A stretch of 64,000 bases of DNA, from positions 394,396-458,395 of the forward strand of contig NZ_BMCX01000002.1 in assembly GCF_014635485.1 (NCBI RefSeq), in the 5' to 3' direction. The notes under the pieces were generated by a model, which was given only the letters and a program-made list of their open reading frames with translations, was not told the origin of the DNA and did no database searches. The translations under genes were made by a program, and so were the position numbers. The DNA is from Corynebacterium pelargi (GTDB taxonomy: Bacteria; Actinomycetota; Actinomycetes; Mycobacteriales; Mycobacteriaceae). Below are positions 49,583 to 62,560 of the stretch, one piece after another (the stretch's first letter is position 1; the number at the start of each line of letters is the position of its first letter).

Positions 49583-50992
49583 ATGTTGAGTACACGCATC
49601 GTCATCATTGGCGGCGGCCCGGCAGGATATGAAGCAGCATTAGCTGGCGCGAAATACGGCGCCGAGATCACCTTGATTGAAGACCGCGGACTTGGCGGCG
49701 CAGCGGTGATCAATGACTGCGTGCCCTCCAAATCCTTCATCGCCGGTGCGAACATTAAAACCGACCTCCGTCGCGCCGACGACATGGGGCTGAACAAAGG
49801 CATTGGCGAAGCCCACCTCATGCTGGATGCGCTCAATGAACGTGTCCAGGCATTGGCCGAGGAACAAAGCGAAGACATCCTCGAAAACATGAAAAAGGCC
49901 GGCGTGCGAGTGCTCAACGGCCGCGGCAGCTTCGATGATTACAACGTCAAGCAGACCCTGCACTACATCAAAGCCGAGCTCGAAGACGGCTCAGTTGAAA
50001 CCATCGAATGCGACCTCGTGCTCGTTGCCACCGGTGCCACCCCGCGCATCCTGCCCGATGCTCAACCCGATGGCGAAAGGATCCTGACCTGGAGGCAGAT
50101 CTATAACCTCAAGGAGCTGCCAGAACACCTCATCGTCGTGGGCTCCGGCGTAACCGGTGCCGAATTCGTCTCCGCCTTTGCCGAGCTGGGCGTGAAGGTG
50201 ACCATGGTGGCTTCGCGCGATCGCATCTTGCCTCACGACGACGCCGATGCCGCCGATGTGCTGGAGACAGTGCTGGCAGAACGTGGTGTCACCCTTGAGA
50301 AGTTCGCCCGTGTGGACTCCGTCAGCAACACCGGCGATGGGGTAGTGGTGCGCACCTCCGACGGCCGCGAAATCAGCGGCTCCCACGCCTTGATGACGGT
50401 CGGTTCCGTGCCCAACACCCAAAACCTCGGCCTAGAAAAGATCGGTATCGCCACCACCCCCTCCGGCCACATCAAGGTCGACCGCGTATCGCGCACCTCC
50501 GTGCCGGGCATTTATGCCGGTGGTGACTGCACCGACTTGTTCCCCCTTGCCTCCGTGGCAGCCATGCAAGGCCGCGTGGCCATGTATCACGCGCTGGGCG
50601 AAGGCGTATCGCCCATCCGCCTGAAAACGGTGGCAACCGCAGTGTTTACCCGCCCCGAGATCGCAGCCGTGGGTGTAACCCAGGCGCAGATCGAATCCGG
50701 TGAGGTGGCAGCACGCTCCATCGTCTTGCCGCTCAAGACCAATCCGCGCGCCAAGATGCGTTCGCTGCGCCACGGCTTTGTCAAGATCTTCTGCCGCAAG
50801 AACTCCGGCATCGTCATCGGTGGCGTGATCGTCGCACCCACCGCCTCCGAGCTGATCCTGCCCATCGCCGTGGCGGTAAGCAACCAGCTCACCGTCAATG
50901 ACCTGGCGCGCACCTTCTCCGTGTACCCCTCGCTTTCGGGCTCCATTACCGAGGCCGCACGCCAGCTCGTGGCGCACGACGACCTGGAGTGA
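49583..50992 (+). CDS. lpdA: LpdA-like flavoprotein NAD(P)H quinone reductase
   Basis: FAD enzyme of the disulfide-reductase superfamily, 469 aa: FAD site IVIIGGGPAGYEAALAG, NAD site IVVGSGVTGAEFVSAF and C-terminal dimer domain. The usual redox pair CxxxxC is replaced by GGAAVINDCVPSK, with only one Cys, and the C-terminal His-Glu dyad region reads SVYPSLSGSITEA. Both changes match the mycobacterial LpdA (Rv3303c) quinone reductases rather than true lipoamide dehydrogenase. GGAGG lies 1 bp before the ATG at 49583, so initiation at the next codon, TTG 49586, is plausible. Confidence 0.9.
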   Translation: MLSTRIVIIGGGPAGYEAALAGAKYGAEITLIEDRGLGGAAVINDCVPSKSFIAGANIKTDLRRADDMGLNKGIGEAHLMLDALNERVQALAEEQSEDILENMKKAGVRVLNGRGSFDDYNVKQTLHYIKAELEDGSVETIECDLVLVATGATPRILPDAQPDGERILTWRQIYNLKELPEHLIVVGSGVTGAEFVSAFAELGVKVTMVASRDRILPHDDADAADVLETVLAERGVTLEKFARVDSVSNTGDGVVVRTSDGREISGSHALMTVGSVPNTQNLGLEKIGIATTPSGHIKVDRVSRTSVPGIYAGGDCTDLFPLASVAAMQGRVAMYHALGEGVSPIRLKTVATAVFTRPEIAAVGVTQAQIESGEVAARSIVLPLKTNPRAKMRSLRHGFVKIFCRKNSGIVIGGVIVAPTASELILPIAVAVSNQLTVNDLARTFSVYPSLSGSITEAARQLVAHDDLE

Positions 50993-51020
50993 TCCACCCC
51001 GGCTCATACGCCTTTCTAGG

Positions 51021-51069
51021 AGGGGACAAAGTCTTGGCACGATTGCTGCCGGCTTTGTCCCCTTTTTTT
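51021..51069 (+). terminator. Rho-independent terminator of lpdA
   Basis: An 11-bp perfect stem AGGGGACAAAG / CTTTGTCCCCT with a 21-nt loop, followed by seven T. The region to pyc then carries TGTGTTGG-type short repeats and the pyc promoter (TACACT at about 51190). Confidence 0.92.
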
Positions 51070-51265
51070 GGTTGTGTTGGGCTGTGTTGGCCTGTGTTGT
51101 TTTGGGTCTGTTTGCAGTGGGATAAAGCCGGCTGGTGCTGCCAAACGTGCAGCTTAGAGCGATAAACATTGGCACATCGGACTTCACGAGTACACTAGGC
51201 GTGTTCCTAAGCGCTATCACATTCATAGTGCCCATGTAATGGAGACCACAAAAGGACAGGTGCCC

Positions 51266-54673
<3,408 letters not shown>

Positions 54674-54717
54674 GTGCCCGGTAGCTACCGAGCACACAAC
54701 CGGAGAAAGGATTGTCG

Positions 54718-55038
54718 ATGATCGTCACTACCACCCATAGCGTGGAAGGCCGCGAAATTACCCAATACCTGCGCGTGATTGCAGGTGAGACGGTGGCCGG
54801 CATTAATTTGGTGAAAGACTTCACCGCCGGCTTCCGCAATCTTGTAGGCGGGCGCTCCGGCTCCTATGAAAAGGAGTTGATCCAAGCGCGCGAAGGCGCC
54901 TTGGCGGAACTGGTCAATCGGGCCAATGAACTCGGCGCCGATGCAGTGGTGGGGGTAGAGCTCGACTATGCCGCGCTCGGGACCCACAACGATATGTTGA
55001 TGGTGACGGCCACCGGCACGGCGGTGCGTTTGAACTAA
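54718..55038 (+). CDS. YbjQ family protein (DUF74)
   Basis: A 106-aa protein of the YbjQ/UPF0145 family, which forms pentameric rings and is often called heavy-metal-binding; its role is not established. Typical features: an N-terminal beta region with GREITQYLRVIAGETVAG, then LVGGRSGSYEKELIQAREGA, and ELGADAVVGVELDY. The ATG at 54718 follows AAAGGA with good spacing. A GTGC/GCAC palindrome around CGGTAGCTACCG lies between pyc and this gene. Its last 4 bases overlap the end of the convergent gene. Confidence 0.88.
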   Translation: MIVTTTHSVEGREITQYLRVIAGETVAGINLVKDFTAGFRNLVGGRSGSYEKELIQAREGALAELVNRANELGADAVVGVELDYAALGTHNDMLMVTATGTAVRLN

Positions 55039-55436
55039 AGGTCGAGCTCGATCTGCTCGATGCCAAGGTAACCTTTGGCCCAACGCTCAACGGTGGCCGC
55101 GCCTTCTTTGGCGCCATCGGCCACCGTTTTGCGTACCAGTACCGGGTCATTGGGCAGCACACGATCAGGATCGCCTACGCAGTAGGCGGAAATGCTAGCG
55201 GGGGACTGCTCAAGATCAAGCACAACCAATGCGACCATATCCACCGAGGTTTGTTCGCAGGCGGCCCAGGTGTAGCGGGAGTCGCGTTCCCAGTCCTCAC
55301 GAGCCTGGGCGGGGTTCAGGTCTGCGAGATGCTCAGGCAGCGTGGTGGCTGCGAGCGCCGGGCGATCATCAATGCGGTCGTCATCGTGCAGTGGGCGCAC
55401 ATAAAAGCGCCCGCCGTTGATTTCCATTGGCTTCAT
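55035..55436 (-). CDS. Conserved corynebacterial protein of unknown function
   Basis: A 133-aa acidic soluble protein without signal or membrane segment (GRFYVRPLHDDDRIDDRPAL ... AACEQTSVDMVALVVLDLEQ ... WAKGYLGIEQIELDL). The phrase FYVRPLHDDDRIDDRPAL and the alternating strands and helices suggest a GNAT-like or small alpha/beta domain, but no catalytic motif is recognised. The ATG at 55436 is chosen because TAGAAT lies 8 bp upstream, giving a leaderless start. It converges on the YbjQ gene with overlapping stop codons (CTAA). Confidence 0.75.
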   Translation of the reverse strand: MKPMEINGGRFYVRPLHDDDRIDDRPALAATTLPEHLADLNPAQAREDWERDSRYTWAACEQTSVDMVALVVLDLEQSPASISAYCVGDPDRVLPNDPVLVRKTVADGAKEGAATVERWAKGYLGIEQIELDL

Positions 55437-55519
55437 AGTGCTCAATTCTATGGGGATCCAAGCATCACCCGCATGCGAAATTGAACACTGTTTACTTCTG
55501 GCCTGGGAATGACCCACAC

Positions 55520-55553
55520 AAAAAGGAGTGGCCCCGCCGAAGCGGGGCCACTC
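55520..55553 (-). terminator. Rho-independent terminator of accBC
   Basis: A 12-bp perfect stem GAGTGGCCCCGC / GCGGGGCCACTC with a TTCG loop (minus strand), followed by CTTTTTGTG. It lies 16 bp after the accBC stop. Confidence 0.92.
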
Positions 55554-55569
55554 TTGCGCTTATGAAGGC

Positions 55570-57351
55570 TTAGGCGTCTTTGATTTCCAGGAGTACTTGA
55601 CCCTTGGTTACGCCCTCGCCGGAGGCTACGCCCAGGTCGGCGACAACGCCGGACTTGTGAGCCTTCACGGGGTTTTCCATCTTCATGGCTTCGAGCACGA
55701 CCACGGTGTCGCCCTCGTTGACCTCGGCGCCGTCTTCAACGTTCACCTTGATCACGGTGCCCTGCATCGGGGCGGCTACGGCATCGCCGGAGACAGCGGC
55801 CTTGGAACCACCGGAGCGACGCTTCTTGGCCTTCTTCTTGGCGGCACCATTGCCACCACCGAGGGCGAGATCGCCGGGCAGAGCCACCTCGACGCGACGG
55901 CCGTCGATTTCCACGACAACCTTCTGCGAAGGTACGGACTCTTCTTCCTCAGCGTCCTCAGCGTCGACATAAGGCTCGATGGGGTTCTCCCACTCTTCCT
56001 CAATCCACTTGGTGTAGACGTCGAACTTCTCACCGTCGCCAACGAAGGCGGGGTTTTCAACGATGTGTGCGTGGAAGGGCAAGACGGTGGGCATGCCTTC
56101 GACGACGTACTCGCCAAGGGCGCGACGGGAACGCTCAAGGGCTTCTTCGCGGGTCTCGCCGAAGACGATGAGCTTGGCCAGCATGGAGTCGAACTGGCCG
56201 CCGATGACGGAGCCTTCAACAATGCCGGAGTCCATGCGCACACCAGGGCCGGCAGGCTCGATGTACTTGGTGATCTTGCCGGGAGCCGGCATGAAGTTGG
56301 AGCCGGCATCCTCGCCGTTGATACGGAACTCGAAGGCGTGGCCACGAGGCTTGGGGTCTTCCTTCAGGTGCAGTTCCTTGCCCTCGGCAATACGGAACTG
56401 CTCACGCACCAGATCCAGGCCGGTGGTGACTTCGGTAACGGGGTGCTCAACCTGGAGGCGGGTGTTGACCTCGAGGAAGGAGATCAATCCATCGGAGCTG
56501 ACCAGGTACTCCACGGTGCCGGCACCGTAGTAGCCAGCTTCCTTACAGATGCGCTTAGCGGACTCGTGCAGCTCGTTGCGCTGCTCGTCGCTGAGGAAGG
56601 GAGCCGGTGCTTCTTCCACGAGCTTCTGGAAGCGGCGCTGCAGGGAGCAGTCACGGGTACCAGCAACAACGACGTTGCCGTGCATATCGGCAATCACCTG
56701 GCACTCCACGTGGCGTGCCTTATCCAGGTAGCGCTCCACGAAGCACTCGCCACGACCGAAGGCGGCCACTGCTTCACGGGTTGCAGACTCATAAAGGTCG
56801 GCAACCTCTTCCATCTTGTAGGCCACCTTCATACCGCGGCCACCGCCACCGAAGGCAGCCTTGATGGCAATGGGCAGGCCGTGCTCCTCGGCGAAGGCAA
56901 CAACCTCATCGGCGTCCTTGACCGGGTCCTTGGTGCCAGGGGCCATGGGAGCCTCGGCGCGCAAAGCGATGGAGCGAGCGGTGACCTTATCGCCTAATTC
57001 GCGGATGGACTTCGGCGAGGGGCCAATCCAGATCAGGCCGGCGTCGATGACGGCCTCGGCAAAGTCGCCGTTTTCAGAAAGGAAGCCATAGCCGGGGTGG
57101 ATAGCGTCAGCGCCGGACTTCTTAGCGGCGTCGAGGATCTTGTCAAAGACGAGGTAAGACTCGGCAGAGGTCTGGCCGCCAAGCGCAAAAGCCTCATCTG
57201 CCATTGCAACAAAGGGTGCGTCTGCGTCGGGCTCTGCGTAAACTGCAACGCTCGCAATGCCTGCGTCGCGAGCTGCGCGAATTACGCGAACAGCAATCTC
57301 GCCGCGGTTAGCAACGAGGACCTTTGTAATCTTTCGGTTCTCCACAGACAC
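55570..57351 (-). CDS. accBC: Biotin carboxylase/biotin carboxyl carrier fusion (AccBC)
   Basis: Alpha subunit shared by actinobacterial acyl-CoA carboxylases. It carboxylates its own biotin and feeds the AccD beta subunits for fatty-acid and mycolic-acid synthesis. The 593-aa chain has biotin carboxylase ([21 protein letters not shown] loop [28 protein letters not shown]), a Glu-rich and Lys-rich linker (about 465-520) and a biotinyl domain with [10 protein letters not shown]. The GTG at 57351 is preceded by AGGAGAGCTTGA. It is a single-gene unit; the AccD subunits lie outside the window. Confidence 0.95.
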   Translation of the reverse strand: MSVENRKITKVLVANRGEIAVRVIRAARDAGIASVAVYAEPDADAPFVAMADEAFALGGQTSAESYLVFDKILDAAKKSGADAIHPGYGFLSENGDFAEAVIDAGLIWIGPSPKSIRELGDKVTARSIALRAEAPMAPGTKDPVKDADEVVAFAEEHGLPIAIKAAFGGGGRGMKVAYKMEEVADLYESATREAVAAFGRGECFVERYLDKARHVECQVIADMHGNVVVAGTRDCSLQRRFQKLVEEAPAPFLSDEQRNELHESAKRICKEAGYYGAGTVEYLVSSDGLISFLEVNTRLQVEHPVTEVTTGLDLVREQFRIAEGKELHLKEDPKPRGHAFEFRINGEDAGSNFMPAPGKITKYIEPAGPGVRMDSGIVEGSVIGGQFDSMLAKLIVFGETREEALERSRRALGEYVVEGMPTVLPFHAHIVENPAFVGDGEKFDVYTKWIEEEWENPIEPYVDAEDAEEEESVPSQKVVVEIDGRRVEVALPGDLALGGGNGAAKKKAKKRRSGGSKAAVSGDAVAAPMQGTVIKVNVEDGAEVNEGDTVVVLEAMKMENPVKAHKSGVVADLGVASGEGVTKGQVLLEIKDA

Positions 57352-57723
57352 TCAAGCTCTCCTAAGTAAGTTATCTCGCAACGACAATCGCGATGCGTTA
57401 GTGGCGGTAGTACGCATACCAGCGTAGCTTGCACGGGTGAAGCTTCGGGCATTTTTCAGCGTTGAAATTTGGTACTTACCGCCATATCGGGGGTATCACT
57501 GCATATTCTTCCACGAAGGTGACAAGCGCGGAGTGTCACAGCACTGCTGAGTTTCACCCCACCTATGCCAACCACCAGCGTTGTGCCAGCCCCAAGCCAC
57601 CTTGAGGCCAGCTTCGAAGAAGAAGCAACAGCCACTATTCTTTTGTGTAGAAAATCATACACGGCATCGCTTCAACGCGTGCGGATATCGCGATACCGAG
57701 GCTCGCTGTGGTGAATCGTGCGT
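57352..57723. other. 372-bp intergenic region between accBC and the sulfurtransferase
   Basis: No gene supported. The left third should contain the accBC promoter. A 68-codon frame on the minus strand (57456-57662) has no start signal and unusual composition. No strong hairpin, repeat or known operator was seen. Confidence 0.5.
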
Positions 57724-58593
57724 TTAGGCCGAAGGCTCAGTGGCAATGGGCATGCGCACCATATTGCCCCACTCCACCCAGCCGCCGTCGTAGTTGCGCA
57801 CGGTGGGGTAGCCCAGCAGGTACTTCAACACAAACCAGGAATGCGCTGCCCTTTCACCCACCTGGCAATACACCACGATGTCTTCTTCTTTTTGGAAGTC
57901 TGCAAAGGTCTGCTGCAGCTCTTCAAAGTCGCGGAACCGCCCATTGGCATGCGTGGAGTGCTCCCAAGAGATATTGCGCGCACCAGGAATATGGCCGTGG
58001 CGGCTGACATTGCTCTGGGGATATTCCTTGGTGGTGGTGCCAGCAAATTCCTCTTCGCTGCGCACATCAAGCAAGGTGAGTTCCTCGCGGCGCTGGCGGA
58101 TCTCGTCGACGAAAATGCGCGAAGGTGCCTCGTTGTGCTCGCTTACCTCATAGTTGCTGGCGGGGTAGTCCGGCACTGCATAGGAGGTATCGCGTTCCTC
58201 GGCCATCCACGCATCGCGCCCACCGTCGAGGATGCGCACATCCTTGTGCCCAAAGAGCTCGAAAATCCACAGGGTGAAGGCTGCCCACCAATTCGACTTA
58301 TCGCCGTAGACCACCACTGTGTCGTCGGGGGCAATGCCCTTTTCGTCCATCAGCTTGGCAAACGCATCGGCGTCGATAAAGTCCCTGATGGTTTTATCGT
58401 TGAGGTCTTTTGCCCAGTCGATGCGCACGGCACCGGGGATGTGGCCGATATCGTAGAGCAAGGCGTCTTCATCGGATTCCACTACACGCAACCCTGGCGA
58501 GCCGAGTCGGGCAGAAAGCCATGAGGCAGACACCAGGCGCTCGGGATGTGCGTATTGCTCGAATTGGGGGTTGGGGTCGAGTGGAAGCGGCAT
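57724..58593 (-). CDS. sseA: Thiosulfate/3-mercaptopyruvate sulfurtransferase (rhodanese)
   Basis: Two-domain rhodanese transferring sulfane sulfur to cyanide or thiol acceptors, 289 aa. The inactive N-terminal domain is followed by the catalytic domain with active-site Cys243 in VVYCQVGERAAHSW; CQVGER fits the thiosulfate-type loop. The inter-domain motif LLDVRSEEEFAGTT is present. The ATG at 58593 follows AAAGG with about 6 bp spacing; the frame upstream is open but unsupported. In corynebacteria this gene normally accompanies accBC. Confidence 0.93.
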   Translation of the reverse strand: MPLPLDPNPQFEQYAHPERLVSASWLSARLGSPGLRVVESDEDALLYDIGHIPGAVRIDWAKDLNDKTIRDFIDADAFAKLMDEKGIAPDDTVVVYGDKSNWWAAFTLWIFELFGHKDVRILDGGRDAWMAEERDTSYAVPDYPASNYEVSEHNEAPSRIFVDEIRQRREELTLLDVRSEEEFAGTTTKEYPQSNVSRHGHIPGARNISWEHSTHANGRFRDFEELQQTFADFQKEEDIVVYCQVGERAAHSWFVLKYLLGYPTVRNYDGGWVEWGNMVRMPIATEPSA

Positions 58594-59136
58594 GGGTGGC
58601 CTTTCTGCCGTCGGGAATTGTTCTTCGCGTTGCAAACGCATCAAAGTGAACAGGGATCGAGATATGCGGCTGCACGGAACTTGCTACTACTTGCCAAAGT
58701 GTAATGCCTAAGTTCTTCAGTTTCGATGCTTTGGAGCATGTAGATAGGAGATTTCAGGGGTATTTGCGCCCCCATTCCTGGCAGTGCTTATCAAGGCTTC
58801 GCAGGCCTAAGCCCACCCGTTTGGGGTGGTGTGCGCACCTTTCTTCGGGCTCGAACTGGGTGTATCGCAGCAGTCAAAACCTTCCCTATGTGTCTTTCCT
58901 AACTATTTAGCGTTATGGCCGGGCTTGTCACTTCCGGCTGAAATACCATGAGGGATAGAGGCTGCACCCCGCTGTGAGCTCGGTAATACCGCAGTATGGC
59001 GTGGCTACGGCCTTCTGCGTGCGCCCCCAGCGGTGTCACGTGCTCGATCGCAAAAGAATACCTGTGCTCGGCGGATAAACAGCTTCCCCGAGCACCGTGA
59101 TCAATAACTATGAGCTGTGAAGAAAGGTTCACACGT
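58594..59136. other. 543-bp intergenic region before the ATP-grasp gene
   Basis: No gene supported. A 68-codon plus-strand frame (58704-58910) and a 94-codon minus-strand frame lack start signals. The region contains a hairpin around CCACCC / GGGTGG (about 58811-58829) and an 8-bp perfect inverted repeat (59064-59095) close to the next gene. The length leaves room for an untranslated leader or small RNA, but I recognise no known fold. Confidence 0.5.
59064..59095. promoter_or_regulatory. Inverted repeat before the ATP-grasp gene
   Basis: Arms GTGCTCGG (59064-59071) and CCGAGCAC (59088-59095), a perfect 8-bp match with a 16-bp spacer. It lies 41 bp before the ATG and just before a possible -10 (TAACTATG). 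It may be an operator. Confidence 0.45.
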
Positions 59137-60195
59137 ATGCACAAGAGCATTGTCGTATTTGAGGTCGAAGGCGGCTCCGACAAGTACTTCGACGGTCACC
59201 GCAAGGACACCATGCCGATCGTGAATGCGATCAAGGAAAAGGGCTGGCACTCCGAGGTGGTGTACTACCGCCCCGAGTGGTCCGAGGCTCTCTTTGAGTA
59301 CGTTTCAAAGAACTTCGACGCATACATCTCTCGTGTGAACCCCGGCAATATCCCCGGCGGCGAGAAGGGCTACTTCGAGCTGCTGACCAAGCTTTCCGAC
59401 GCCGGCCTGGTGGGCATGTCCACTCCGGAAGAGATGATGGCCTATGGCGCCAAGGACGCCCTGGTCAAGCTGAACAAGACCGACCTGGTCCCCGAAGACA
59501 CCCACGCTTACTACGAGGTAGAAGAGTTCCACAAGACCTTCCCCACCTCCCTGTCATACGGCGAGCGCGTGCTCAAGCAAAACCGTGGCTCCACCGGTTC
59601 CGGCATCTGGCGCGTCCAGCTCGAAGATAAAGAACTTGCTGCTTCCGTAGAGCCCGGCACCGCCCTGCCGCTGGACACCAAGCTCAAGTGCACCGAGGCC
59701 GTGGACAACCACACCGAGGTACGCGAGCTCGGCGAGTTCATGGACTTCTGCGATCAGTACATCATCGGCGATAACGGCATGCTCGTCGATATGCGCTTCA
59801 TGCCTCGCATCGTCGAGGGCGAAATCCGCATCCTGCTCGTAGGCCCCCACCCAGTGTTCGTGGTGCACAAGAAGCCTGCCGCCGGTGGCGACAACTTCTC
59901 CGCCACCCTGTTCTCCGGCGCGAAGTACACCTACGACAAGCCAGAGGCATGGCAGGAATTGGTGGACATGTTCGCAGATGCTCGCCCCGTGATTGCAGAA
60001 AAGCTCGGCGGCGACAACATCCCGTTGATCTGGACCGCAGACTTCATGCTGGCTGATGCCGAAGACGGATCCGACACCTACGTGCTCGGCGAGATCAACT
60101 GCTCCTGCGTGGGCTTCACCTCCGAGCTGGACATGGGCATCCAGGAACTGGTGGCTCAAGAGGCCATCGGTCGTGTCGAGGAAAAGCACGCCTAA
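59137..60195 (+). CDS. Cj0069-like ATP-grasp protein of unknown substrate
   Basis: A 352-aa protein that resembles the Cj0069 family. The N-terminal pre-ATP-grasp part (MHKSIVVFEVEGGSDKYFDG) is followed by LSYGERVLKQNRGSTGSGIW, with the Lys and Gly-rich loop of an ATP-grasp fold, and a C-terminal metal-binding ELGEIN-type stretch (VLGEINCSCVGFTSELDMG). ATP-grasp enzymes ligate a carboxylate to an amine or thiol. The partners here are unknown. GAAAGG lies about 9 bp before the ATG at 59137. It is a single-gene unit with a 540-bp upstream region and a strong terminator. Confidence 0.8.
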   Translation: MHKSIVVFEVEGGSDKYFDGHRKDTMPIVNAIKEKGWHSEVVYYRPEWSEALFEYVSKNFDAYISRVNPGNIPGGEKGYFELLTKLSDAGLVGMSTPEEMMAYGAKDALVKLNKTDLVPEDTHAYYEVEEFHKTFPTSLSYGERVLKQNRGSTGSGIWRVQLEDKELAASVEPGTALPLDTKLKCTEAVDNHTEVRELGEFMDFCDQYIIGDNGMLVDMRFMPRIVEGEIRILLVGPHPVFVVHKKPAAGGDNFSATLFSGAKYTYDKPEAWQELVDMFADARPVIAEKLGGDNIPLIWTADFMLADAEDGSDTYVLGEINCSCVGFTSELDMGIQELVAQEAIGRVEEKHA

Positions 60196-60253
60196 AGCAC
60201 TAACGCAAGGCTTGCATGCCCTCCGTGGTTGAGGGCATGGCCCTTCGCTGAGA

Positions 60254-60293
60254 TTTCCTCCCCGGTTGCTGCGGGGAGGAAATTTTCTTTTTT
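60254..60293 (+). terminator. Rho-independent terminator of the ATP-grasp gene
   Basis: Stem TTTCCTCCCCG / CGGGGAGGAAA followed by TTTTCTTTTTT. A second hairpin (GCATGCCCTC / GAGGGCATGGC, about 60213-60242) precedes it. Confidence 0.93.
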
Positions 60294-60363
60294 CACCCTC
60301 AACAGCCAAAATGATGGGTTGGACAATAGTGCGCATTGATACGTAGCCCAACTTAAGGAACAG

Positions 60364-62439
60364 ATGTCTTCTACCTCCCGTTATCGCTATGACCTGGACG
60401 GTCTGCGCGGTATCGCCATCGCCTTCGTGGTGATCTTCCATGTTTTTGTGGGCAAGGTCTCCGGCGGTGTAGACGTCTTCCTGCTCCTTTCCGGCTACTT
60501 CTTTCTCGGCTCCCAATTAAGAAACGCCTACCGCAAAGAAGCCTCGCTCAACCCCTGGTGGCCTCTTTGGCGCACGATTCGGCGCCTCTACCCAGCACTC
60601 GTGGTGGTGTTGGTCGCAACCTTGGTGCTCATCAGTGCCTTTACCCCGGGCCTGCGCCAAATGACCATTGCCTATCAATTCATCGCCTCGCTGGGCTATT
60701 TCCAAAACTGGGAGCTGATCAAACAAGGGCAGGCCTACAACGCAGCCTCAGACGCTGTTAGCCCCCTGCAGCATCTTTGGTCGATGGCGGTACAAGGCCA
60801 GTTCTATATCTTCGCCATCCTTTTTGCGTGCCTCGTCGGCTTGATAGTCAGGCGCCGCCGCGCAGACGCCCGCATCGTCGCAGGCCTCCCGCTGCTGGTG
60901 GTGACGTCGCTTTCGATGTTCATCGCTTTTACGGCAACTGATTGGCAGCACAACTATTACTCCACCTTCTCGCGCATGTGGGAACTCACCCTCGGCGCAG
61001 TGCTGCTGCTTTTCTGCTCCAATTGGCGCATCTCGCCGAAGGTAGGCAAGGCGATGGTTGCCACCGGCCTAATCATGGTGCTTTCCACCGGTTTGCTTTT
61101 CGACGGAGCACGCCAATTCCCTGGCCCTGCAGCCTTATACCCCATTGGCGGAGCAGCACTGATCATTATTGGTGGCAACGGCCAGGGTGTGCTCGCCTCT
61201 GCGTTCATGCGCTGGCTGGGTCGCATCGCCTACCCGCTGTATCTGTGGCACTGGCCTTTGCTCATCGTGGTGATGAATATCAGCCATGATCCCACACCGC
61301 CGCTGTGGATGGGCTTGGCCATCATTGCTGTTTCGGTGCTGCTGGCTCAAGCAACACACCTGTGGATCGAGCAGCCTTTGCGCCAACACGCCGCGCGGCC
61401 GAAGCGGGGAGAACTGCGGGTACGCAAGGCTTTGCGCACGCTCAAAACTCCCACCGGTGCGCTGCGCGCCACCGCCATCCCGGTGATGCTGGCAACCTGC
61501 ATCGCAGCCGCGTTCGTGCCCAAGGCATGGCTTGCAGAGGTGGAAGAGCTCTATACCGTTCGCCTGGATCCGGCTGTGTATCCAGGGGTAGGAGAGCTAG
61601 AAGGCAAGGCCGTGCCTGATGCCGAATGGGCACCCGATCCTTATACCCTCACTCGGAGGGTGGGCCCTGCGTGGGCGCACTGGTGTGTGGCCTTGGAAAG
61701 CGCCGACCCATCCTATGTTCCCTATGACGAGCGCCCAGAAGACTGCACCTTTGGCGATACACGCTCGAAGGTCACTGCCTATGCCATTGGCGGCTCCCAC
61801 ACCGATCAATGGACGCAGGTGCTTGATGCTTTGGGCAAGGAGCACGGTTTCAAGGTCGTGGCGATCCTTCGCCAGGGCTGCCCGGCCACCTTGGATGAAG
61901 AAGGCTTAGTCAATGAAGACTGCGAGCGCTTCAATGAACAGCTCGTCCAACGCCTGGAAGAAGATCAGCCAGACTTCGTCATCACCACCACCACGCGCCC
62001 GACGTGGCAACCCGGTGAACCCATGGAGGGTGTGCCCGATGGGTATGTGCGCTTCTGGCGTGAGCTGGATGCCCTGGGCATTCCCATGGTGGGCTTCCGC
62101 GATAATCCTTGGCTCCGCGATCCAGATGGCACGCCCCGCATGGGCGCTTTATGCGCGGCAGATACCGGTGATGCCGAAGCATGTGGCACCCCGCGTGCTG
62201 ATTTCTACCGCGAAGAAGATCCCGCACTCGATGTGCTGGTGAATCCAGAAGAGCAGATCAGCATCGATACCGCCGAGCTGATCTGCGATGAGGAAGTCTG
62301 CCCTGCGGTATTGGGCAATATCTACGTCTATCGCGACGATAACCACCTCACCAATGCCATTGCGATGTCGGCAAAACAGCAGGTGTGGGAGCAGATGCGT
62401 GATCTGGTGGAATCAATCAAGAACAAGAAGCTGAAATGA
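60364..62439 (+). CDS. Membrane O-acyltransferase (acyltransferase 3) with C-terminal SGNH-like domain
   Basis: Transfers acyl groups across the membrane to an envelope glycan or lipid. The 691-aa protein has an acyltransferase-3 domain (about 1-370) with RYDLDGLRGIAIAFVVIFHV and the catalytic His, ten or so helices and GRIAYPLYLWHWPLLIVV. Then come a linker and an extracellular SGNH-like domain: VTAYAIGGSHTDQWTQVLDA (nucleophile Ser in GGSH) and a C-terminal DDNHLT, as in OatA/OafA-type O-acetyltransferases. AAGGAACAG precedes the ATG. The acceptor is unknown; peptidoglycan, arabinogalactan and trehalose mycolates are candidates. A paralogue follows directly. Confidence 0.9.
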   Translation: MSSTSRYRYDLDGLRGIAIAFVVIFHVFVGKVSGGVDVFLLLSGYFFLGSQLRNAYRKEASLNPWWPLWRTIRRLYPALVVVLVATLVLISAFTPGLRQMTIAYQFIASLGYFQNWELIKQGQAYNAASDAVSPLQHLWSMAVQGQFYIFAILFACLVGLIVRRRRADARIVAGLPLLVVTSLSMFIAFTATDWQHNYYSTFSRMWELTLGAVLLLFCSNWRISPKVGKAMVATGLIMVLSTGLLFDGARQFPGPAALYPIGGAALIIIGGNGQGVLASAFMRWLGRIAYPLYLWHWPLLIVVMNISHDPTPPLWMGLAIIAVSVLLAQATHLWIEQPLRQHAARPKRGELRVRKALRTLKTPTGALRATAIPVMLATCIAAAFVPKAWLAEVEELYTVRLDPAVYPGVGELEGKAVPDAEWAPDPYTLTRRVGPAWAHWCVALESADPSYVPYDERPEDCTFGDTRSKVTAYAIGGSHTDQWTQVLDALGKEHGFKVVAILRQGCPATLDEEGLVNEDCERFNEQLVQRLEEDQPDFVITTTTRPTWQPGEPMEGVPDGYVRFWRELDALGIPMVGFRDNPWLRDPDGTPRMGALCAADTGDAEACGTPRADFYREEDPALDVLVNPEEQISIDTAELICDEEVCPAVLGNIYVYRDDNHLTNAIAMSAKQQVWEQMRDLVESIKNKKLK

Positions 62440-62560
62440 GCTATTCGGTAACCGTTTGGAAAAGCACCACTGAATAGGAAATACTGCAATCTGGCAATAT
62501 CTCGATTGGCTCCCAGATCGAGTACACATCACCAGTGAATTGCAAAGGAACTGCCCCCAG

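Noticed and set aside
49583..50992. True dihydrolipoamide dehydrogenase (pyruvate dehydrogenase E3)
   Set aside because: The redox-active Cys pair and the C-terminal His-Glu dyad are missing, so the LpdA quinone-reductase type fits better.
55528..56997. 489-codon open frame opposite accBC
   Set aside because: Antisense shadow of a highly biased GC-rich gene; no family resemblance.
57456..57662. 68-codon minus-strand frame upstream of accBC
   Set aside because: No start signal or recognisable domain; more likely non-coding.
58899..59183. 94-codon minus-strand frame before the ATP-grasp gene
   Set aside because: It overlaps the ATP-grasp start, has no Shine-Dalgarno or leaderless promoter, and its composition is not protein-like.
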